Assembly: GCF_023100805.1 (NCBI RefSeq)
Contig: NZ_CP095855.1
Coordinates: forward strand, 930,001-994,000
DNA: 64,000 bases
Direction: 5' to 3'
Source: Chitinophaga filiformis
Lineage (GTDB): Bacteria; Bacteroidota; Bacteroidia; Chitinophagales; Chitinophagaceae
Part shown: positions 31,888 through 40,190 of the stretch, one piece after another
How the letters are laid out: every line of letters starts with the position of its first letter
How positions within the stretch are numbered: the stretch's first letter is position 1
Translations under genes and position numbers: made by a program
Notes under the pieces: model-generated
Databases searched by the model: none
Told to the model about the DNA's origin: nothing
What the model saw: only the letters and a program-made list of their open reading frames with translations

Positions 31888-33126
31888 TTACGGCAGGAAC
31901 CGTCTGATAGGAACAGGCGCCCGCATATGAACAAAACGCCACATGATCTGCAGGCGGCGGTTGTGGTAAATAAACAGGAGATAGAGGGCCGCCATCAGTG
32001 TTACAACTGCTGTACAGTAGAACGTGAGTGGGAAGAAGCGGGCATCATTGTGATAGATAAAGGCAGACAGGTATGCGCCCAACCCGATACCAGCTTCCAT
32101 TGCAATATACATGGTGGCCAATGCCCGGCCTTTGTGTTGCGGATGACCCAGGTCGATCGTCCAGGCGGTAATAGCGGGAGAGTTCATGCCGACAGAAACG
32201 CCATAAATGATGGCTGCCGTCAGCATCATGGCCGGCGTATGTGCAATGGCCAGGAGGAAAACACCGATGGCCATGGTAATGGTAGAGATTTTCAGAACAG
32301 GCACCCGGCCGTATTTGTCGGACACCTTACCGGCCAGCAGGCGAATACTGATCGAGGCGGCAGTAAAGAAAGTAAAGAAGAGGCCTTTATTCTGGATGCC
32401 CAGGTAGGTACTGAAATCCGGAATGATGGTGAATAGTACCCCATAGCTGAGATATGTCAGAAAGATAACGATCACCGGCGCCAGTACCAGGGGCTCAAAT
32501 ATTTCATTCCTGGCAATCTTTAATGTGGATAAACGGAAGCGTTGTTTGTCCTGTAAGGTCTCCCGCATACCGCCCATCAGTATCACGACAGATAATAATG
32601 CAAATACTGCCGATACCTGGAACATGATATGTATGTCCCAGTGATTAGTGATATAACCACCAATGGCCGGTCCCATGGCGAGGCCGATGGTGCTGAACAG
32701 GCCAACCATGCCCATTGCTTCGGCCCTGCGGGTAGCAGGTACAATATCCGCAACATAGGCGGCGGTACCGGTAGGCTTGAAGCCGGTGGAAAAACCATGA
32801 AAGAAACGGAGTAATAAAAAGGCGCCTACAGAGCTGACCAGTGGGTACAAAAGGCTGCACACCACACATACCAGCGAGCCGAAGATCATCACCGGCACAC
32901 GTCCGATCGTATCTGTCAACTTTCCGCTGAAGGGGCGGGACAATCCGGCCATTAGCGTAAAAAGCGCAAGAATATATCCTTTGTAGTCCTCACCACCCAT
33001 CCGGGTCAGATAGGCGGGCAATTCCGGTAGCAACATGTTAAAGCTGGCGGAAAACAGTGCGTTGCTGAGGCATAACATTATGAAATGGAAGGTGTAAATT
33101 CTCCCGGGCAACTGATCCTGGTCCAT
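31888..33126 (-). CDS. MFS transporter
   Basis: A 412-residue inner-membrane protein with about twelve hydrophobic spans and typical MFS loop motifs (GKLTDTIGRVPVM after span 2; AGKVSDKYGRVPVL after span 8). It resembles drug-exporter-type (DHA1) MFS proteins. The substrate is unknown. On the minus strand TAACTTTG ends five bases before the ATG, so its leader would be very short. It stands alone between the kdn hairpins and the NYN gene. Confidence 0.9.
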   Translation of the reverse strand: MDQDQLPGRIYTFHFIMLCLSNALFSASFNMLLPELPAYLTRMGGEDYKGYILALFTLMAGLSRPFSGKLTDTIGRVPVMIFGSLVCVVCSLLYPLVSSVGAFLLLRFFHGFSTGFKPTGTAAYVADIVPATRRAEAMGMVGLFSTIGLAMGPAIGGYITNHWDIHIMFQVSAVFALLSVVILMGGMRETLQDKQRFRLSTLKIARNEIFEPLVLAPVIVIFLTYLSYGVLFTIIPDFSTYLGIQNKGLFFTFFTAASISIRLLAGKVSDKYGRVPVLKISTITMAIGVFLLAIAHTPAMMLTAAIIYGVSVGMNSPAITAWTIDLGHPQHKGRALATMYIAMEAGIGLGAYLSAFIYHNDARFFPLTFYCTAVVTLMAALYLLFIYHNRRLQIMWRFVHMRAPVPIRRFLP

Positions 33127-33130
33127 GCTG

Positions 33131-33138
33131 CAAAGTTA
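33131..33138 (-). promoter_or_regulatory. -7 promoter element of the MFS gene
   Basis: Reads TAACTTTG on the minus strand, an exact match, only five bases from the ATG, implying a nearly leaderless message. No clear -33 element. Confidence 0.35.
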
Positions 33139-33209
33139 CAATAAAGGGCAGAACCCCAGGCGGTTAACAGGAAAAATACAACTTATATTATTTATCGGCG
33201 GGCCGGTAG

Positions 33210-33217
33210 TAAATTTG
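33210..33217 (+). promoter_or_regulatory. -7 promoter element of the NYN-LOTUS gene
   Basis: TAAATTTG is an exact TAnnTTTG match 22 bases upstream of the ATG at 33240. No clear -33 element is visible. Confidence 0.4.
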
Positions 33218-33239
33218 TCAGACACCCCAATCTACAGGT

Positions 33240-33980
33240 ATGGAAAACAAAGAGCTCCGTTTGGCAGTCCTCATCGATGCAGATAACATTCCTTACGCCA
33301 GCGTAAAGGCCATGATGGAAGAAGTTGCCAAGTATGGCATCCCGACTTTCAAACGGATATATGGAGACTGGACAAAGCCCACGCTGACCGGCTGGAAGGC
33401 GGTACTGCTGGACAATGCCATTACCCCGATACAGCAGTATAGTTATACCAGTGGCAAGAATGCGACTGACTCAGCCATGATCATTGACGCCATGGATATT
33501 CTTTACACCGGGAGGGTGGACGGATTTTGCCTGATCACCAGCGACAGCGATTTCACCCGTCTGGCTACCCGCCTCCGGGAGGCTGGAATGCGTGTATTCG
33601 GGCTGGGAGAGCGGAAAACGCCCAGCGCCTTCCGCGCAGCCTGCGACAAGTTCATTTACCTGGAGATCCTGGCAGATACGGGGAAGGAGTCGTCCACGAA
33701 ACGTAAAACAGATAAAAGTGGTGCTAAGGGTATCAGTAAGGCCGATAAGGAGGTGATCAACCTGCTGTCTTCAAGTATTAATGATATTGCAGATGAAGAT
33801 GGATGGGCCTACCTGGGAGAGCTGGGCAACCTGTTGCTGAAGAAACAGCCTGACTTCGACGCGCGTAACTATGGATATAACAAGCTGATACAGCTGATCA
33901 AGAGCTTTGAGGATTTCGAAATAGATATCCGCGAAAGCAGCCGTAAAATGGGGAAGCTTGTGTATGTCAGGGTAAAATAA
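33240..33980 (+). CDS. NYN-domain predicted RNase with C-terminal LOTUS/OST-HTH domain
   Basis: A 246-residue protein. Residues about 5-150 are a NYN (PIN-like) nuclease domain: LAVLIDADNIPY, NATDSAMIIDAMDILY and LITSDSDFTRLATRLRE carry the acidic residues that bind metal. Residues about 165-246 (VINLLSSSINDIADEDGWAYLGELG, seen in parts, then RNYGYNKLIQLIKSF) form a LOTUS/OST-HTH domain, a winged-helix fold known to bind RNA or G-quadruplex RNA. The LabA/DUF88-plus-LOTUS architecture is widespread but its bacterial targets are unknown. No toxin-antitoxin partner is seen. Confidence 0.9.
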   Translation: MENKELRLAVLIDADNIPYASVKAMMEEVAKYGIPTFKRIYGDWTKPTLTGWKAVLLDNAITPIQQYSYTSGKNATDSAMIIDAMDILYTGRVDGFCLITSDSDFTRLATRLREAGMRVFGLGERKTPSAFRAACDKFIYLEILADTGKESSTKRKTDKSGAKGISKADKEVINLLSSSINDIADEDGWAYLGELGNLLLKKQPDFDARNYGYNKLIQLIKSFEDFEIDIRESSRKMGKLVYVRVK

Positions 33981-33985
33981 GACAT

Positions 33986-34024
33986 AAAAAAAGCTGCTCT
34001 ACTATGGAGTAAAACAGCCTTTTT
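33986..34024. terminator. Terminator after the NYN-LOTUS gene
   Basis: A7-GCTG pairs with CAGCC-T6 (one bulged base) around a loop of about 18 bases. A-rich on one side and T-rich on the other, it can act on both strands, also serving the small minus-strand gene at 34046. Confidence 0.65.
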
Positions 34025-34045
34025 AATATCTTAATAAGTTGGATA

Positions 34046-34189
34046 CTAGCGCTTAGCGTATTTGATAGCTGCGTAGAGGAACATTAATGCAAACAGGATA
34101 ATAACTGCATAGGTCAGATAGTGAGCAACCTTGTCTCCAGCCCTGTAAAAATCGGTAGTCTCTACGTTATTGATTACTTCAAGCAACAT
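34046..34189 (-). CDS. 47-residue single-span membrane protein
   Basis: Read from the ATG at 34189 to TAG at 34046, the 47-residue product starts MLLEVINNVETTDFYRAGDK, then has one hydrophobic span (YLTYAVIILFALMFLYAAI) and a basic end (KYAKR). The coding quality of the frame and its span layout make it believable. The motif VETTDFYR before a single span recalls short CcmD-like proteins of the phylum, without proof. It has a terminator on its 3' side. Confidence 0.65.
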   Translation of the reverse strand: MLLEVINNVETTDFYRAGDKVAHYLTYAVIILFALMFLYAAIKYAKR

Positions 34190-34260
34190 AAAAATAATGT
34201 TTAGTGGTCCGGGCTGCAAGTTAGCGCATTCTGTTCGAAAATCCCAACATACGTACTAGG

Positions 34261-36240
34261 CTAATAGCTTGCCAGTTGCTCTATATACTGATGCAGACGC
34301 GATTTAGCCAGGAAATTTTTCTCCAGTGCTGCGGCGAAGGGAACCGGGGTATCCAGTCCTGCGCAGCGCATCACCGGGGCATCCAGCAGGTGGAAGCAAT
34401 GTTCCGCTATCCACGCGCTGATCTCTCCACCCAATCCGCCGGTGAGTGTATCTTCATGAAGAATTAACACCTTGCCGGTAGCGGCTACCGCTTCCCGGAT
34501 TGCGGTATAATCCAGGGGTAATAAAGTACGGAGGTCCAGTATATGAATGGATATCTGTGGATAATGCTGTGCATATTCCTGTGCCCAGTTTACACCACTG
34601 CCATACGTGATGATGCTGATATCTTCTCCTGCCTGCACAAGCCGGGCTTTCCCGATCCCGATGGTATAAGGCCCTTCCGGCACCGGCCCGCTGATGCTGC
34701 GGTAAAGTGCTTTATGCTCGAAGAACAATACAGGATTGGGGTCGGCAAAGGCAGCGAGTAAGAGGCCCTTGGCATCTGCCGGGGTGGCGGGATACACTAC
34801 TTTCAGGCCCGGAACATGTGTGAACCAGGCTTCATTCGTCTGCGAGTGGAATGGGCCGGCCCCTACACCAGCACCTGCCGGCAGCCGGATCACGACATCG
34901 GCGGTCTGGCCCCATCGATAGTGGATCTTTGCCAGGTTGTTAACGATCTGGTTGAAGCCGCAGGTTACAAAGTCAGCAAACTGCATCTCCACCATACTTT
35001 TATATCCCATAATGGACAGTCCAAGCCCGGCGCCTACAATGGCGCTTTCGCACAGGGGGGTATTTCTCACTCGTTCCTTTCCATATTTTGCAACAAAACC
35101 ATCTGTGATCTTAAAGGCCCCGCCATATTCCGCAATATCCTGTCCCATCAATACCAGTTCGGGATACTGTTCCATGGCCTGGTCCAGCCCCTCTGAAATA
35201 GCGTCGATGAATCTTTTATCGCGAACAGCGCCGTCTGTTGCAGGTGGAAGGGGGCTGGGAGCGGGGGCGTAAATATCCTTCAGTTCATCGGCCTCGCTGA
35301 CCGGTGGAGATACCGCTACCAATGCGGTATTGATATCTCTGTCTATTTCGTGCTTCAGCGATTCCCGGACCTCGTGAATGCCTTCTTCGTTGATAAGTTG
35401 CAGATACTGCAGGAAACTTTCAAAATGCAGGATGGGATCCTGTTTGGCCCATTCCTCCAGCAGGGCGGGAGGAACATATTTGGTGCCGCTGGCTTCTTCA
35501 TGTCCCCTCATGCGGAAGGTCATGGCCTCTATTAATACCGGCTGCTGTTCCTGCAGGGCATGACGTTTTGCTTCTTTTACAGCGTGATATACCTCCAGGA
35601 GGTTGTTCCCGTTGATGCGCATCCCCCGCATGCCATATCCGGCAGCTTTCTGTACGAGCTGCTCACAGCGGTACTGTTCTTCTACCGGTGTGCTCAGTCC
35701 ATAGCCATTGTTCTCTATGAGGAAGATGACGGGCAAATCCCATACTGCCGCCACATTCAGGGCTTCGTGGAATTCGCCCTCACTGGTACCGCCTTCGCCG
35801 GTAAAGGCCAGGGATACCTTGTCCTCTTTTTTTAGTTTATGTGCCAGGGCAATGCCATCCGCAATGGAAAGCTGTGGGCCCAGGTGAGAGATCATGCCAC
35901 AGATATGATGTTGCCGGCTGCCGAAGTGAAAGGATCGTTCCCGTCCTTTACTGAAGCCCAGCGGACTGCCCTGCCACTGGTGGAACAGTTGCTGCAAAGG
36001 CAACTGCCGGGCTGTGAACACACCCAGGTTCCTGTGCAGGGGGAGGATCCACTCGTCGTTATCCAACGCTAGTGTGGCGCCTACTGCAATGGCTTCCTGG
36101 CCGATGCCGGAAAACCATTTGCTTACTTTCCCCTGCCGCAGCAACAGCAACATCTTCTCTTCTACCAGTCGGGGGTATAGCAACGCTTTATAAAACGTCA
36201 GCAGTTCTCCGTCACTGATATGTGCACGTTCAAAATACAT
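34261..36240 (-). CDS. Fused 2-oxoacid dehydrogenase E1 alpha-beta (branched-chain type)
   Basis: A thiamine-diphosphate enzyme that decarboxylates branched-chain or other 2-oxo acids for an E2/E3 complex. The 659-residue protein fuses alpha (about 1-320) and beta (about 335-659) subunits. The alpha part has the TPP motif GEGGTSEGEFHEAL ending in IENN (about 150-185), where GEG replaces the usual GDG. The beta part has DIAEYGGAFK, TPLCESAIVGAGLG and the VIRLPAGAGVGAG segment. Fusion of alpha and beta is common in Bacteroidota. E2 and E3 genes are not in the window. The acidic Mg-binding residue changed from Asp to Glu may be conservative. Confidence 0.9.
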   Translation of the reverse strand: MYFERAHISDGELLTFYKALLYPRLVEEKMLLLLRQGKVSKWFSGIGQEAIAVGATLALDNDEWILPLHRNLGVFTARQLPLQQLFHQWQGSPLGFSKGRERSFHFGSRQHHICGMISHLGPQLSIADGIALAHKLKKEDKVSLAFTGEGGTSEGEFHEALNVAAVWDLPVIFLIENNGYGLSTPVEEQYRCEQLVQKAAGYGMRGMRINGNNLLEVYHAVKEAKRHALQEQQPVLIEAMTFRMRGHEEASGTKYVPPALLEEWAKQDPILHFESFLQYLQLINEEGIHEVRESLKHEIDRDINTALVAVSPPVSEADELKDIYAPAPSPLPPATDGAVRDKRFIDAISEGLDQAMEQYPELVLMGQDIAEYGGAFKITDGFVAKYGKERVRNTPLCESAIVGAGLGLSIMGYKSMVEMQFADFVTCGFNQIVNNLAKIHYRWGQTADVVIRLPAGAGVGAGPFHSQTNEAWFTHVPGLKVVYPATPADAKGLLLAAFADPNPVLFFEHKALYRSISGPVPEGPYTIGIGKARLVQAGEDISIITYGSGVNWAQEYAQHYPQISIHILDLRTLLPLDYTAIREAVAATGKVLILHEDTLTGGLGGEISAWIAEHCFHLLDAPVMRCAGLDTPVPFAAALEKNFLAKSRLHQYIEQLASY

Positions 36241-36250
36241 GGTATTAAGC

Positions 36251-36598
36251 TCAATCGTTATCGCCTCCCGCTATGCTGTGCATGATACCGTTTACAACGG
36301 TCAGGACCAGGCTGAATATCAGCGCCCACCAGAATCCGTCCACCTTGAACCCTTTTACCAGGTTAGAGGCCAGCAGTATAATAACAGCATTGATCACCAG
36401 CAGGAACAATCCCAGTGTAAGTATCGTAGCAGGAAGTGTTAGTAGTATCAGTATGGGTTTTACCAACAGGTTCAGGACCGCCAATACTAATGCGAGTACA
36501 AGCGCAGTTGTGAAATCCTTGATAGTGACGCCCGGCAGCAGGTATGCTGAGAGCATGGCTGCCAGTGCCGTCACAAGCAAGCGGATGAGAAAGTTCAT
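36251..36598 (-). CDS. Phage holin superfamily IV (PF04020) membrane protein
   Basis: A 115-residue protein with four hydrophobic segments and little else, the typical layout of PF04020 (AAMLSAYLLPGVTI; LNLLVKPILILLTLPATILTLGL). Despite the family name it is found on bacterial chromosomes without phage. It lies ten bases upstream (in the minus reading) of the E1 gene and may be co-transcribed with it. Its role is unknown. Confidence 0.85.
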   Translation of the reverse strand: MNFLIRLLVTALAAMLSAYLLPGVTIKDFTTALVLALVLAVLNLLVKPILILLTLPATILTLGLFLLVINAVIILLASNLVKGFKVDGFWWALIFSLVLTVVNGIMHSIAGGDND

Positions 36599-36645
36599 GA
36601 TGATGAAATTTTTTGGGAAGGTAACAAAAATGAAGTTACACCGGA

Positions 36646-37575
36646 TTACAGAAAATCATCGCTTTCCCTGTAAGCTTTTATCACCGCCAGTTCGCCTTCC
36701 TTGCCGGGGTTGGCATTGCCATGCTCCATACCCAGCACGCCCTTAAAGCCTTTTTTATGCAGGTGCTTGAAAATATTCTTGTAATTGATCTCGCCGCTGG
36801 TAGGTTCCTTTCGGCCCGGATTGTCTCCTATCTGGATATAGGCTATCTCATCCCAGCAAAGGTCCATGATGGGGATCAGGTTGCCGGTATTGCGCTGCAT
36901 ATGGTAGATGTCGTACAGGATCTTACAGCTTGGACTGTTTACCGCTTTACAGATTCCATAGCTCTGTTCTGCCGTACGGAGGAACAGGTCAGGATTATCA
37001 CTCAATGGTTCCATTACCATGATCAGCCCTTCTTTCTCCAGTACGTCTGCTCCCATACGAAAAGCCTCGATCACGTTGCCTGTCTGTACGCCGATAGGCA
37101 GGTTCCTCTCAAAGTAACCCGGTACCACGGTTGCCCATTTGGCATTCACACGTTTAGCCGTTTCCAGCGCCTGTTTACATATTTTTACAAAAGCATCTTT
37201 GAACTCCTGCTTGCCGGTGGTGAGCGATACCTTCCAGTTGTCTCCCGCATCGATCACAAAAACGCCCATCTGCATACCCAGTTTACTGAGCAGCTTTCCG
37301 ATCTTTTCCTGTTCAGCAGGATCGCGTTTCATCATCCCATTGTCTTCAATGGCGCGGAAGCCCTGGTCATACATAAACTGGATCTGGTCCAGGAAGCTGG
37401 CGCCGCCGCTGTTTTTAAACATCCCGTCGTGGGGGGCATAGTTCAGGTTAAATGTCTTCCCGGCGGCAGGTTCCGGCTTTGTGAGACCATTGGGCATTGC
37501 CGCGGCTGTGCTGCCTATAGCCAGCGTGGATAGTCCTGCTAATGTGCTTTGCTGAAGGAATTTTCTTCTTTCCAT
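36646..37575 (-). CDS. Tat-exported hydroxypyruvate isomerase-like TIM-barrel protein
   Basis: A 309-residue sugar-isomerase-like protein (AP_endonuc_2/xylose isomerase-like family). The N-terminus MERRKFLQQSTLAGLSTLA is a twin-arginine signal (RRKFLQQ), so it folds with its metal in the cytoplasm and is exported. The barrel shows EDNGMMKRDPAE, VMEPLSDNPDLF, YDIYHMQ and GMEHGNANPG, where Glu/Asp/His residues bind metal. Such proteins isomerise or epimerise oxidised sugars. It faces the SUMF1-like gene divergently. The neighbourhood of Gfo/Idh and GMC genes suggests a role in periplasmic oxidised-sugar metabolism. Confidence 0.85.
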   Translation of the reverse strand: MERRKFLQQSTLAGLSTLAIGSTAAAMPNGLTKPEPAAGKTFNLNYAPHDGMFKNSGGASFLDQIQFMYDQGFRAIEDNGMMKRDPAEQEKIGKLLSKLGMQMGVFVIDAGDNWKVSLTTGKQEFKDAFVKICKQALETAKRVNAKWATVVPGYFERNLPIGVQTGNVIEAFRMGADVLEKEGLIMVMEPLSDNPDLFLRTAEQSYGICKAVNSPSCKILYDIYHMQRNTGNLIPIMDLCWDEIAYIQIGDNPGRKEPTSGEINYKNIFKHLHKKGFKGVLGMEHGNANPGKEGELAVIKAYRESDDFL

Positions 37576-37750
37576 AACGTTCTAAGGGTTGATTGCATGA
37601 ATACTAAATGTAATCGCTTTTTGATTCTGTTGCAAGGGGAGACGGAGGAAAAGTGTAGAATTGACGCATCTTCATCACAAAAACGTTGCATTCCATTATT
37701 TGATTTAATAAATTCACAGGCATTACAGGTTTTATCTTTCAAGAAGTGTT

Positions 37751-38722
37751 ATGAAAAACAGACTATTGGCGTTATCGCTGGGAAGCATGCTGACCGGTAC
37801 CGCATTCGCACAGGAAACTATCAACCAGCCGTTTACCGCGTATGAGGAGAAGCTGCCCGGAACAACATTCACATTTAAAATGGTGCCTATACCTGCGGGA
37901 GAGGTCACCATCGGAAGCCCGGATGGTGAAAAAGGCAGAGGCGCTGACGAAGGCCCTCAGAAAAAAGTAAAGATCGCCGCTTTCTGGATGGGCGCATACG
38001 AAGTGACCTTCGAGCAGTATGATGTATATTCAGATCCGGAAAAAGACAAGACGCCTATTCCTGATGGAATGACCCGGCCAAGCCCACCTTATATAGATCT
38101 GACGCTCGGTATGGGAAAAGTAGGCGGTTACCCGGCCAATAGTATGAGCCAGTATGGAGCACTGATGTACTGTAAATGGCTCTATGCGAAAACCGGCGTT
38201 TTCTACCGCCTTCCTACAGAAGCTGAATGGGAATATGCCTGTCGTGCCGGAGCTGCCACGGCCTATCCTTTCGGCAATGACGCCTCGCAGCTGAAGGATT
38301 ATGCCTGGTATGCCGCCAACAGTGATAATAAATATCATAAAGTTGGAGAACTGAAGCCCAATGCCTGGGGACTGTACGATATGCTGGGAAATGTGGCTGA
38401 ATGGACACTGGACCAGTATGACGAGCAGTACCTGCAGCATGCGTCCGATACGGACCCCTGGACTAAGCCGACAACCAAAACTCCCCGGACCATCAAGGGG
38501 GGGAACTACCGCGATGACGCAGCCTTGCTGCGTTGTGCCAGCCGTCTGAAATCTGACCCTAACTGGAACCGCCGTGACCCGCAGATCCCTAAGAGTTACT
38601 GGTGGAACGCAGATGCTCCTTTTGTAGGATTCCGTGTAGTCCGGCCGCTGAAACAGCCGACAAAAGAAGAAGCAGAACAATTTTTTGAGGAAGTCATCGA
38701 TCAGTATAAAGGAGCAAGATAA
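37751..38722 (+). CDS. SUMF1/formylglycine-generating-enzyme-fold protein
   Basis: A 323-residue secreted protein (signal peptide MKNRLLALSLGSMLTGTAFA). The FGE-sulfatase fold is clear: MVPIPAGEVTIGSPDGEKGRG, AAFWMGAYEVTFEQY, YRLPTEAEWEYACRAGA and GLYDMLGNVAEWTLDQY. Real formylglycine generators bind copper through two cysteines; here only one equivalent (LLRCASR) remains and the other is replaced, so this one is unlikely to make formylglycine. It is followed 68 bases later by a Tat-signal Gfo/Idh gene, with which it may share a transcript. Confidence 0.88.
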   Translation: MKNRLLALSLGSMLTGTAFAQETINQPFTAYEEKLPGTTFTFKMVPIPAGEVTIGSPDGEKGRGADEGPQKKVKIAAFWMGAYEVTFEQYDVYSDPEKDKTPIPDGMTRPSPPYIDLTLGMGKVGGYPANSMSQYGALMYCKWLYAKTGVFYRLPTEAEWEYACRAGAATAYPFGNDASQLKDYAWYAANSDNKYHKVGELKPNAWGLYDMLGNVAEWTLDQYDEQYLQHASDTDPWTKPTTKTPRTIKGGNYRDDAALLRCASRLKSDPNWNRRDPQIPKSYWWNADAPFVGFRVVRPLKQPTKEEAEQFFEEVIDQYKGAR

Positions 38723-38790
38723 CAGCCACTAACAGGGCTGTATATTCCTTATTATTTATATCCCCCACATTAACACATAAAAACTCTATC

Positions 38791-40128
38791 ATGCAACAGG
38801 AAGAACTGAATCAATTCCACGGAAAAACCCGCAGAGACTTTATGAAACAATCGTCTCTTTTAGCCGGCGGACTGCTGGCGGCACCTATGCTGTCCCAGGC
38901 CAACTTTTTTTCAGGTGCAGACAATGTTATCAAAATAGCCCTGGTCGGCTGTGGCGGTCGCGGAACCGGTGCTGCTGTACAGGCACTCAGCACAAAAGAA
39001 AATGTGCAACTGGTGGCAATGGCCGATGCTTTTGCCGACAAGCTGAATGCAAGCTATAACAATATCAAAGACGAAGTAGGCGATAAACCGGGCCGCCTGA
39101 ATGTAAAGGAAGAAAACAAGTTTGTAGGCTTCGACGCATACCAGAAAGCCATCGCACTGGCAGATGTGGTGATCCTTGCAACGCCCCCGGGTTTCCGTCC
39201 CATCCATTTTGAGGAGGCCGTGAAACAGGGGAAACACATCTTCATGGAAAAGCCGGTAGCTACCGATCCTGCGGGTATTAAGCGGGTGCTGGATGCCGCC
39301 GAAGTGGCAAAATCAAAGAAACTGAATGTGGTGGTAGGCCTGCAACGCCGTTATCAGACCTCTTACCGCGAAATGTATAAACGCTTCCAGGACGGCATTA
39401 TCGGCGACATAGTGTCCATGCAGGTATGGTGGAACCAGGGAGCGCTGTGGGTAAGGCCACGTAAACCGGAGTATACAGAAATGGAATACCAGATGCGTAA
39501 CTGGTATTATTTCAACTGGCTGTGTGGCGATCATATCGTAGAACAGCATATTCACAATATTGATGTGGGTAACTGGTTCATGAACGATTACCCGGTAACA
39601 GCCGTAGGGATGGGTGGCCGTTCCGTGCGTACCGGCAAAGAGTTCGGAGAGATCTACGATCACCACTATGTAGAATACCGCTATGGCAATGGCGTGGTGA
39701 TGAACAGCCAGTGCCGGCACTGGAAAGACGCCGACAGCAGGGTGGATGAAGAAATAGTAGGTATAAAAGGCCGTATGCTGATGGATAAGGCTGTGATCAA
39801 AGATCACAAGGGAAAGGTGCTGTACCAGTTCGATAAGAAAAAAGAAAACCAGCCCTACCAGGCCGAGCATGATGAACTGTTTGCCGCTATTGCCAAAGGA
39901 GAACATAAGTTCTGGGATGCAGAAAGGGCAGCTAAGACAACGCTCACCGCTATTATCGGAAGGCTGGCCACTTATTCCGGACAGACCATCGCTTTTGACA
40001 AGGCGCTTAATTCTGGCCTGAACCTGCAGCCGGCTACTTATGCCTTCGATGCTGCGCCACCGGTGGTGACCGATGCATCTGGCAACTATGCTTACGCAAA
40101 ACCAGGTATCACTAGATATTTTAGCTAA
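38791..40128 (+). CDS. Tat-exported Gfo/Idh/MocA family oxidoreductase
   Basis: A 445-residue NAD(P)-dependent sugar or inositol dehydrogenase of the Gfo/Idh/MocA family. Twin-arginine signal KTRRDFMKQSSLLAGGLL (residues 12-29), Rossmann motif IALVGCGGRGTG (about 48-59), and EKPVATDPAGI for the catalytic lysine. The exported versions are thought to act on glycoside substrates with tightly bound cofactor. The C-terminal half has NWYYFNWLCGDHIVEQHIHN, typical of the subgroup. A GC-rich hairpin follows. Confidence 0.92.
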   Translation: MQQEELNQFHGKTRRDFMKQSSLLAGGLLAAPMLSQANFFSGADNVIKIALVGCGGRGTGAAVQALSTKENVQLVAMADAFADKLNASYNNIKDEVGDKPGRLNVKEENKFVGFDAYQKAIALADVVILATPPGFRPIHFEEAVKQGKHIFMEKPVATDPAGIKRVLDAAEVAKSKKLNVVVGLQRRYQTSYREMYKRFQDGIIGDIVSMQVWWNQGALWVRPRKPEYTEMEYQMRNWYYFNWLCGDHIVEQHIHNIDVGNWFMNDYPVTAVGMGGRSVRTGKEFGEIYDHHYVEYRYGNGVVMNSQCRHWKDADSRVDEEIVGIKGRMLMDKAVIKDHKGKVLYQFDKKKENQPYQAEHDELFAAIAKGEHKFWDAERAAKTTLTAIIGRLATYSGQTIAFDKALNSGLNLQPATYAFDAAPPVVTDASGNYAYAKPGITRYFS

Positions 40129-40157
40129 CGCTTAGTATATTTATAAAAGAGGATATT

Positions 40158-40180
40158 GAAGGCCCCGGCAAGGGGCCTTC
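40158..40180 (+). terminator. GC-rich hairpin after the Gfo/Idh gene
   Basis: GAAGGCCCC pairs perfectly with GGGGCCTTC around a five-base loop; only GCTTTA follows, so the T-run is poor. Confidence 0.5.
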
Positions 40181-40190
40181 GCTTTATTGG

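Noticed and set aside
37751..38722. Functional formylglycine-generating enzyme
   Set aside because: Only one of the two copper-binding cysteines is found and no sulfatase gene is adjacent.
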